DNA of 6,024 nt from Tannerella sp. (GTDB taxonomy: Bacteria > Bacteroidota > Bacteroidia > Bacteroidales > Tannerellaceae), in NCBI GenBank assembly GCA_031282485.1, contig JAITDQ010000033.1, forward strand, positions 1 to 6,024. Direction: 5' to 3'. Numbering within the stretch: the stretch's first letter is position 1; every line of letters begins with the position of its first letter. Of this stretch, positions 1-5,209 are shown piece by piece. The notes under the pieces were generated by a model. That model made no database searches and was not told the DNA's origin. It was given only the letters and a program-made list of their open reading frames with translations. A program made the position numbers and the translations under genes.

Positions 1-68
1 AAAAAACAGTTTTGGGACATGTTTTCCTTACGGATTTGTTTTCTTAGATAAAAATATTGTTTAAATCG

Positions 69-99
69 TTTGGAATTAATAAAAGTAATCGTATCTTTG
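69..99 (+). promoter_or_regulatory. Bacteroides-type primary sigma promoter of the ilv operon
   Basis: The sequence has TTTG at 69-72 and TATCTTTG at 92-99, separated by 19 nt. This is an exact match to the Bacteroidota housekeeping promoter pattern (-33 TTTG, -7 TAnnTTTG, about 19-21 nt apart). Transcription would start a few bases downstream, near 104-107 (inferred). That leaves only about 20 nt before the leader ORF ATG at 126 and about 185 nt before ilvD. No better promoter is visible between here and ilvD, and no operator-like inverted repeat flanks it. Confidence 0.78.
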
Positions 100-125
100 C
101 GGGCAAACTTTTAAAAAATAATGCA

Positions 126-197
126 ATGATTGCTATTCATAACCTTTCTGTTTTGATTTCTGTTGACGTCGTCGTGGTCTTGTGCCCGTCCGCGTGA
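126..197 (+). CDS. Branched-chain amino acid leader peptide (ilvL-type attenuation sensor)
   Basis: This 23-codon ORF (ATG 126-128, TGA 195-197) lies in the transcribed leader. Twelve of its 23 residues are branched-chain amino acids: six Val, three Leu and three Ile. The core, residues 9-19, reads VLISVDVVVVL, with four consecutive Val codons (GTC GTC GTG GTC) at 168-179. This composition resembles the E. coli ilvGMEDA leader peptide in kind, not by homology. There is no clear Shine-Dalgarno; the A-rich stretch before the ATG is normal for Bacteroidota. The peptide probably has no role of its own. Ribosome progress along it would report charging of Val, Leu and Ile tRNAs. Its stop codon overlaps the antiterminator strand at 196-203, so a ribosome reaching the stop would cover that strand. 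Translation itself is unproven; the composition and exact placement are the evidence. Confidence 0.85.
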   Translation: MIAIHNLSVLISVDVVVVLCPSA

Positions 198-244
198 GAA
201 AGGTATGTGTATGGTTGTACGAAATATTATATTAGGCCTTTCTC
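138..244 (+). promoter_or_regulatory. Attenuator switch: mutually exclusive leader RNA helices (protector and antiterminator)
   Basis: Strand 1, CCTTTCT at 143-149, lies inside the leader ORF. Strand 2, GAGAAAGG at 196-203, overlaps the leader stop codon. Strand 3, CCTTTCTC at 237-244, is the 5' arm of the terminator. Strand 2 pairs perfectly with strand 3 over 8 bp (antiterminator), with a possible G236-U204 extension and a 33-nt loop. Strand 1 repeats the first seven bases of strand 3, so it can pair with AGAAAGG at 197-203 (protector). That helix can extend by A142-U204 and, past a bulged A141, by CAT 138-140 with ATG 205-207. Expected logic: a ribosome stalled on the Val run leaves strand 2 free to take strand 3, giving readthrough. 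A ribosome at the stop codon hides strand 2, so the terminator forms. Without translation, strands 1 and 2 pair and the terminator forms. The pairings are seen; the mechanism is inferred from the classic trp/ilv model. Confidence 0.77.
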
Positions 245-267
245 TAACGATAGAGAGAGGTTTTTTT
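237..267 (+). terminator. Intrinsic terminator of the ilv leader (attenuator)
   Basis: The arm CCTTTCTCTA (237-246) pairs with TAGAGAGAGG (251-260) around an ACGA tetraloop (247-250). The stem is 10 bp with a single G-U pair (T240-G257) and is followed directly by seven T (261-267). It lies 23 nt before the ilvD start codon and after the promoter, so it can only act on transcripts entering the operon. That makes it an attenuator, not an end-of-gene terminator. Its 5' arm is shared with the antiterminator helix. Confidence 0.9.
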
Positions 268-290
268 ATTATGGTTTAAATGGATTATAT

Positions 291-2120
291 ATGGAATTAC
301 GCAGTTCGATTTGTATGCAGGGACGCCGAATGGCCGGGGCAAGGTCGTTATGGAAGGCGAACGGGATGAAAAAGGAACAAATGGGTAAGCCGGTCGTGGC
401 TATCGTAAATTCGTTTACGCAATTTGTGCCGGGGCATGTTCACCTGCATGAAGCAGGCCAGCTGGTGAAGGCCGAGATTGAAAAACTCGGCTGTTTTGCG
501 GCGGAGTTTAATACCATCGCCATTGACGACGGTATCGCAATGGGGCATGACGGTATGCTGTATTCGCTGCCTTCGCGCGATTTGATTGCGGACAGCGTGG
601 AATACATGGTCAATGCCCATAAGGCGGACGCCATGGTTTGCATAAGTAACTGCGACAAGATTACGCCCGGCATGCTCATGGCTGCCATGCGCCTTAACAT
701 ACCGGCCGTTTTTGTCTCCGGCGGACCTATGGAAGCCGGGAAATGGGGCGGACAGAACCTTGATCTGATTGACGCAATGATTAAGTCCGCCGACCCGTCG
801 GTCGATGATGAGGAAGTGGCCGGAATAGAAGAACATGCCTGTCCGACTTGCGGCAGCTGTTCCGGCATGTTTACCGCCAATTCGATGAACTGCCTGAATG
901 AAGCAATCGGCATGGCTTTGCCCGGAAACGGAACGATTGTGGCCACGCACGAAAACCGCACACAACTGTTCCGCGATGCCGCGAAACGGATTGTCGACAA
1001 TGCCTGTAAGTATTACCGAGACGGCGACACGTCCGTTTTGCCGTTAAGTATTGCAACCCGTGAGGCATTTCTCAATGCCATGACGCTTGATATTGCAATG
1101 GGCGGATCGACGAATACGGTGCTTCACCTGCTGGCCATCGCAAACGAAGCGGGCGTCAATTTTACCATGGATGATATTGATTCCCTTTCGCGCCGGACAC
1201 CATGCCTGTGCAAAGTCGCTCCGAATACGCAAAAATACCATATAGAGGACGTAAATCGCGCGGGAGGCATACTTTCCATTATGGCTGAACTGGCAAAAGG
1301 CAGGTTGCTTGACACGTCGGTAAAACGAGTGGACGGCCTGACGCTTGCGCAGGCGATAGAAAAGTACGATATTATGAATCCCGTTGTTTCCGCTGAAAAT
1401 TTGAAACCGTATCAAAGTGCACCGGCCGGGAAGTTTAATCTGGTAATGGGTTCGCAGGCTACATATTATGATTCGCTTGATAAAGACCGCACGGCCGGCT
1501 GTATTCGCGATATGGCACATGCCTATTCGAAAGACGGGGGACTTGCCGTGCTGAAAGGTAATATTGCGTCCGACGGATGTGTGGTAAAGACGGCCGGTGT
1601 CGATGAAAGTATATGGCGTTTCAGCGGCTCCGCCAAAGTTTTCCATTCGCAGGAAGACGCCTGTGACGGCATCCTGGGAGGTAAGGTTCGCAGCGGAGAT
1701 GTTGTCGTCATAACCTACGAGGGTCCGAAAGGAGGCCCCGGCATGCAGGAGATGCTTTATCCCACTTCCTATATAAAATCGAGGCATCTCGGTAAGGAGT
1801 GTGCGCTTATAACCGACGGGCGGTTCAGCGGAGGCACGTCCGGCCTGAGCATCGGGCATGTATCGCCCGAAGCAGCCTCCGGAGGCGCCATTGGCCTCGT
1901 GAAAGACGGCGACCTGATAGAAATAGATATCCCCGGAAGAACGATAAATGTTAAATTGAGCGACGCGGAACTTGCCCTCCGCCGCAGAGAAGAGGAAGAA
2001 AAAGGAAAAAATGCATGGAAGCCCGTTCGCGACAGGAAAGTGTCCAAAGCATTACAGGCTTATGCTAAAACGGTCGCTTCGGCCGATAAAGGGGGAGTGA
2101 GGGTGTTAATTGAGAATTGA
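291..2120 (+). CDS. ilvD: Dihydroxyacid dehydratase
   Basis: The enzyme dehydrates 2,3-dihydroxyisovalerate and 2,3-dihydroxy-3-methylvalerate to the 2-keto acids that precede Val/Leu and Ile; it is cytoplasmic. I choose ATG 291 (609 aa; the E. coli enzyme is 616). The protein then opens with the family N-terminus LRSS...[11 protein letters not shown]. An in-frame GTG at 207 would add 28 residues encoded across the leader terminator, which is not credible. Visible motifs: [12 protein letters not shown] (40-51), the metal-site DDG (79-81), [10 protein letters not shown] (119-128, Cys121, Lys123), [10 protein letters not shown] (184-193, cluster cysteines), MGGSTNT (270-276), [15 protein letters not shown] (477-491) and [10 protein letters not shown] (509-518, with Ser513 the expected catalytic base). 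The position that carries a cluster Cys in plant-type [2Fe-2S] enzymes is not Cys here, so an E. coli-like oxygen-labile [4Fe-4S] enzyme is likely. The extreme C-terminus (VLIEN) and the stop codon are built from a heptamer repeat. No Shine-Dalgarno is seen. Confidence 0.97.
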   Translation: MELRSSICMQGRRMAGARSLWKANGMKKEQMGKPVVAIVNSFTQFVPGHVHLHEAGQLVKAEIEKLGCFAAEFNTIAIDDGIAMGHDGMLYSLPSRDLIADSVEYMVNAHKADAMVCISNCDKITPGMLMAAMRLNIPAVFVSGGPMEAGKWGGQNLDLIDAMIKSADPSVDDEEVAGIEEHACPTCGSCSGMFTANSMNCLNEAIGMALPGNGTIVATHENRTQLFRDAAKRIVDNACKYYRDGDTSVLPLSIATREAFLNAMTLDIAMGGSTNTVLHLLAIANEAGVNFTMDDIDSLSRRTPCLCKVAPNTQKYHIEDVNRAGGILSIMAELAKGRLLDTSVKRVDGLTLAQAIEKYDIMNPVVSAENLKPYQSAPAGKFNLVMGSQATYYDSLDKDRTAGCIRDMAHAYSKDGGLAVLKGNIASDGCVVKTAGVDESIWRFSGSAKVFHSQEDACDGILGGKVRSGDVVVITYEGPKGGPGMQEMLYPTSYIKSRHLGKECALITDGRFSGGTSGLSIGHVSPEAASGGAIGLVKDGDLIEIDIPGRTINVKLSDAELALRRREEEEKGKNAWKPVRDRKVSKALQAYAKTVASADKGGVRVLIEN

Positions 2121-2150
2121 GAATTGAGAATGAATGATAATAATTGATAA
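2108..2150 (+). repeat. Tandem heptamer repeat tract at the ilvD-ilvB junction
   Basis: Three perfect consecutive copies of TTGAGAA occupy 2110-2116, 2117-2123 and 2124-2130. Degenerate AT-rich units follow (TGAATGA, TAATAA) and then TTGATAA at 2144-2150. The first copies encode the last residues of IlvD and supply its TGA stop (2118-2120). The rest fills most of the 46-nt gap before ilvB. No hairpin or promoter is visible in it. From memory, similar AT-rich heptamer tracts (TTGAGAA/TTGATAA) are scattered between genes in Bacteroidota and cyanobacteria; I cannot verify the family here. Confidence 0.75.
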
Positions 2151-2166
2151 TGTTGGACAGTAAAAA

Positions 2167-3858
2167 ATGAAAAAGGATAAAATTACCGGGTCGGAGGCTT
2201 TGCTTCGTACGCTGATTGCCGAGGGTGTGGAATGTATCTTTGGCTATCCCGGCGGACAGGCTATTCCGATTTACGATATGCTATATGATTATAAGGATAA
2301 GTTACGCCATGTTCTGGTGCGCCATGAACAGGGGGCGACACATGCCGCCCAGGGTTATGCCCGGGTTAGCGGCAAAGTGGGGGTGGCGCTGGTCACATCA
2401 GGCCCGGGCGCTACCAATACGATTACGGGGATAGCCGATGCGATGCTCGACAGTACGCCCATGGTGGTGGTTGCCGGGCAGGTGCCCTCGCCGTTGCTGG
2501 GAACGGATGCATTTCAGGAGGTGGACGTGATAGGCATCACGCTTCCGATAACGAAGTGGGCCTATCAGGTGCGACATGCCGAAGATGTTGCATGGGCAGT
2601 GTCACGTGCTTTTTATATTGCTTCAACAGGACGTCCGGGGCCTGTTGTCATTGACATCGCTAAAGATGCGCAGGTGGGATTAGTTGATTATTCCTTCGAA
2701 CCGGTTGATTTCATCAGAAGTTATCAGCCATGGCCGGACATCAATCAGGAACGTATTGAAGAGGCGGCGGAATTGATAAATAATGCTGAAAAACCTTTTG
2801 CGCTTGTCGGGCAGGGCGTTATCCTGAGCGGTGCGGAGAAGGAACTGGAACGTTTCCTGGAAAAGGCGGATATACCGGCAGGCTCCACGATGCTGGGGCT
2901 GTCTGCCATGCCTTCCGGTTACCGGTTGAATAAGGGAATGTTGGGTATGCACGGCAACATAGGCCCCAACCGCAAGACAAACGAGTGCGACGTACTCGTT
3001 GCAATCGGCATGCGCTTTGACGACCGCGTGACGGGCGACCTCAAAACTTACGCAAAACAGGCTAAAATCATACATCTTGATATTGACAATTCCGAAGTCG
3101 GCAAGAATGTGAAGGTCGATGTGAAAGTGCTGGGAGATGCGAAAGTATCCCTGCGTAAAATTACCGAATTGCTGAAACCGGCCGAACATAAAGAATGGAT
3201 AGCCTCGTTTGCACACGATGAGGAAGAAGAATATGAGAAAGTCATCAAGAAAGAACTGTATCCGGAAGATGCGGTTTTACGCATGGGGGAAGTTGTCCGT
3301 AAAGTTTCGGAAGCTACCGGGAATAAGGCCGTTCTTGTCACGGACGTAGGGCAAAACCAGATGATGAGCGTACGTTATTTTAAATACAGCCGGACGCGAA
3401 GCGTCATCACTTCCGGCGGACTGGGGACAATGGGTTTTGGTCTTCCGGCCGCCGTTGGCGCCAAAATAGGCGCTCCCGGCAGGACGGTCTGCCTTTTCAC
3501 CGGCGATGGAGGCCTGCAGATGACCTTGCAGGAATTGGGTACCATCATGCAGGAAAAGCTGGATATTAAAATCATTCTTTTGAATAATAACTATCTTGGC
3601 ATGGTACGCCAGTGGCAGGAACTGTTTTTTCATGAACGTTATTCTTATACGAATATGGAAAATCCCGATTTCATCTCTATTGCGAAAGCTTTCGGGATAG
3701 GCGCGCGGGAAATACGGGAACGTGGGGAACTGGATGATGCAATAAAAGAAATGCTCGACTATAAAGGCGCGTTCCTTTTAGTCGCTCATGTGGAGAAAAA
3801 CGGCAAGGTATACCCTATGGTTCCTGCGGGAGGCAGTATTACGGAAATGCTTTATTGA
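2167..3858 (+). CDS. ilvB: Acetohydroxyacid (acetolactate) synthase, catalytic large subunit
   Basis: This ThDP- and FAD-dependent enzyme condenses two pyruvates to acetolactate (Val/Leu branch), or pyruvate and 2-ketobutyrate to acetohydroxybutyrate (Ile branch). It is the first common and committed step. At 563 aa it is full length. The N-terminal pyrimidine-binding domain (about 5-170) has FGYPGGQAIPIYD and the catalytic glutamate Glu54 in RHEQGA, then TSGPGATN (78-85). The central FAD domain (about 195-330) has MRFDDRVTG (282-290). The C-terminal PP domain holds GDGG (446-449) through NNN (473-475), the Mg-ThDP motif. GMVRQWQ (478-484) follows; its Trp483 aligns with the Trp that favours 2-ketobutyrate in AHAS enzymes. 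These features separate it from the catabolic, FAD-free acetolactate synthase. It sits 46 nt after ilvD and 22 nt before its regulatory subunit gene. The ATG is preceded by an A-rich run, not a strong Shine-Dalgarno. Confidence 0.97.
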   Translation: MKKDKITGSEALLRTLIAEGVECIFGYPGGQAIPIYDMLYDYKDKLRHVLVRHEQGATHAAQGYARVSGKVGVALVTSGPGATNTITGIADAMLDSTPMVVVAGQVPSPLLGTDAFQEVDVIGITLPITKWAYQVRHAEDVAWAVSRAFYIASTGRPGPVVIDIAKDAQVGLVDYSFEPVDFIRSYQPWPDINQERIEEAAELINNAEKPFALVGQGVILSGAEKELERFLEKADIPAGSTMLGLSAMPSGYRLNKGMLGMHGNIGPNRKTNECDVLVAIGMRFDDRVTGDLKTYAKQAKIIHLDIDNSEVGKNVKVDVKVLGDAKVSLRKITELLKPAEHKEWIASFAHDEEEEYEKVIKKELYPEDAVLRMGEVVRKVSEATGNKAVLVTDVGQNQMMSVRYFKYSRTRSVITSGGLGTMGFGLPAAVGAKIGAPGRTVCLFTGDGGLQMTLQELGTIMQEKLDIKIILLNNNYLGMVRQWQELFFHERYSYTNMENPDFISIAKAFGIGAREIRERGELDDAIKEMLDYKGAFLLVAHVEKNGKVYPMVPAGGSITEMLY

Positions 3859-3880
3859 TTAATTAAAAGGAAGTGAATGT

Positions 3881-4438
3881 ATGAGTGAGAATAATAAAAA
3901 ACTTTTTACCGTTATCATTTTTTCGGAAAACACGGTAGGTCTGCTGAATCAGATTACGATTATATTTACCCGCCGTCAGTTGAATATAGAGACGCTTTCC
4001 GTGTCACCTTCGGCCATTGCCGGGGTTCATAAATTTACGATTACGACCTTTGCCGACGAAGTGACAATCGAGAAGATCGTGAAGCAAATCGATAAGCGCG
4101 TCGATATCCTGAAAGCTTATTATAATACGGATGAAGATCTTGTATATCAGGAGATAGCGCTTTATAAGCTCTGTACGGAGCTGTTTGTTAAAATGGGAGG
4201 CGTTGAGGACTTGATACGGAAATACGACGCGCGTGTGCTTGATATAAACGAATCGTGCGTGGTTCTGGAAAAGAACGGTCACTATGAAGAGACGCAGGCG
4301 CTGTTTCGCGAGTTAAGCGAGCGGATCGGCGTGCTGCAGTTTATACGTTCGGGGCGTATCGCGATAACAAAGAGCAAGGTTGAACGGTTGAGCGACATGC
4401 TGGCTGCGGTGGAAGAAAGAATAAGAAAAAAGAACTGA
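3881..4438 (+). CDS. ilvN: Acetolactate synthase, regulatory small subunit (ACT domain)
   Basis: This is the regulatory partner of IlvB: it activates the catalytic subunit and carries valine feedback inhibition. The 185-aa protein has an N-terminal ACT domain (about residues 7-82) and a C-terminal ALS small-subunit domain (about 85-172), ending in a charged Lys/Arg-rich tail. Asn17, Gly20 and Asn35 (in ENTVGLLN and LNIETLSV) match the spacing of Asn11, Gly14 and Asn29, the valine-site residues of E. coli IlvH. This subunit is therefore predicted to be valine-responsive. It is slightly longer than E. coli IlvH (163 aa). The start ATG 3881 follows AAAAGGAAG at 3865-3873, the best Shine-Dalgarno-like stretch in the operon. 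The stop codon is two bases from the next ATG. The family is named ilvN or ilvH in different genomes; I use ilvN. Confidence 0.95.
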   Translation: MSENNKKLFTVIIFSENTVGLLNQITIIFTRRQLNIETLSVSPSAIAGVHKFTITTFADEVTIEKIVKQIDKRVDILKAYYNTDEDLVYQEIALYKLCTELFVKMGGVEDLIRKYDARVLDINESCVVLEKNGHYEETQALFRELSERIGVLQFIRSGRIAITKSKVERLSDMLAAVEERIRKKN

Positions 4439-4440
4439 AT

Positions 4441-5175
4441 ATGCTTGAGAAAATAGGGAAGTTTCATTTTGTCACAGAATCGTACCTGCTTGATTTCCGG
4501 GGGAGGGTTACGATTCCCATGATTGGAAATTATATGCTGCATGCAGCCTCCAGTCATGCTTCGTTACGCGGATTCGGATTCAGCGACATGACGGAAAAGC
4601 ATACGACATGGGTGCTTTCGCGGTTAGCCATAGAAATAGACCGTTATCCCGAAATGTCGGAGCCGGTTACGTTATATACATGGATCAGTGAGGCCGGACG
4701 GCTTTTTACCAACCGTTGTTTTGAACTCGTCGATGCCGCCGGAACCCCGATGGCGTATGCACATTCGATCTGGGCGGCCATAGATATGCAAACGCGCCGT
4801 CCGACACCGCTGGATGTTGACGCATTGAGCGTTTACATAGCCGATAAATCCTGCCCGGTTGAAAAGCCGGGGAAAATAAGCCCCGTCGAAAATGAAACGG
4901 AAGGCGTACCGTATAAGGTTAAATACAGTGACCTGGACATAAACGGGCATTTGAACAGTATCAAATATATGGAGCACCTGCTCGATTTGTTTGACCTGAC
5001 GCTGTTCACCGAAAAAGAAGTGAAACGTTTTGAGATTGCCTATCTGTCCGAAGGGCGGTACGGCATGCCGCTCACGCTGCACCGGAAAGAAATGGCGACG
5101 GATAAATACAACATGGCAATCTGTCACGAAGGAAAAGCGATTTGCCGGGCAAGCGCAAACTGGATCGTAAGATAA
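4441..5175 (+). CDS. Acyl-ACP thioesterase (FatA/FatB-like, double hotdog)
   Basis: The protein hydrolyses acyl-acyl carrier protein to release free fatty acids in the cytoplasm; chain-length or branch preference cannot be read from sequence. Its 244 aa fit two tandem hotdog domains, roughly 5-125 and 150-244. The N-terminal half has WVLSRLAIEIDRYPEMSEPV (57-76), the plant-type motif. The C-terminal half has SDLDINGHLNSIKYMEHLL (163-181), carrying Asp166, Asn168 and His170. Glu204 lies 38 residues after Asp166, as in plant FatB (Asp281/Glu319). The neighbouring plant Cys is Gly205 here. There is no signal peptide or membrane segment. ATG 4441 is two bases after the ilvN stop (4436-4438), so translation is probably coupled. 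It sits between ilvN and ilvC in the same orientation with no terminator, so it is an operon member. From memory, Bacteroides thetaiotaomicron has a thioesterase in the same place. A link to branched-chain fatty acid synthesis is inference. Confidence 0.92.
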   Translation: MLEKIGKFHFVTESYLLDFRGRVTIPMIGNYMLHAASSHASLRGFGFSDMTEKHTTWVLSRLAIEIDRYPEMSEPVTLYTWISEAGRLFTNRCFELVDAAGTPMAYAHSIWAAIDMQTRRPTPLDVDALSVYIADKSCPVEKPGKISPVENETEGVPYKVKYSDLDINGHLNSIKYMEHLLDLFDLTLFTEKEVKRFEIAYLSEGRYGMPLTLHRKEMATDKYNMAICHEGKAICRASANWIVR

Positions 5176-5209
5176 ATTTGATTTACTAACATATATAAAT
5201 TTAAAGGAA

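Noticed and set aside
11..38. Possible second promoter (TTTG at 11-14, GATTTG near 33-38)
   Set aside because: The -7 element lacks the TA and the spacing is about 16 nt. The element at 69-99 fits far better.
121..128. ATG at 121 as the leader start
   Set aside because: It reads ATG CAA TGA and stops after two codons. The long BCAA-rich frame begins at ATG 126.
106..290. T-box or metabolite riboswitch as the leader mechanism
   Set aside because: No T-box core sequence (TGGNACCGCG-like) or multi-stem aptamer is visible. The BCAA-rich ORF plus competing helices explains the leader better.
1044..1859. Long minus-strand open frame (271 codons) inside ilvD, plus shorter ones at 348-965, 440-1000 and 1769-2047
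   Set aside because: They are antisense to a clearly conserved enzyme, their translations show no recognisable family, and they follow from the codon bias of ilvD.
2216..2434. Plus-strand 72-codon frame overlapping ilvB
   Set aside because: It is out of frame with a conserved ThDP enzyme domain and has no ribosome binding site or family resemblance.
2680..3633. Minus-strand open frames inside ilvB (2680-3216, 3048-3341, 3277-3633)
   Set aside because: They are shadows of the catalytic subunit coding sequence, with no independent start signals or motifs.
3877..3888. ATG at 3877 as the ilvN start
   Set aside because: It reads ATG TAT GAG TGA and stops at once. ATG 3881 opens the conserved ACT-domain frame.
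5177..5203. Possible internal promoter before ilvC (TTTG 5177-5180, TAAATTTA 5196-5203)
   Set aside because: The spacing is only 15 nt, the last consensus base is wrong, and the start would fall on the ilvC ATG. It is probably AT-rich spacer.
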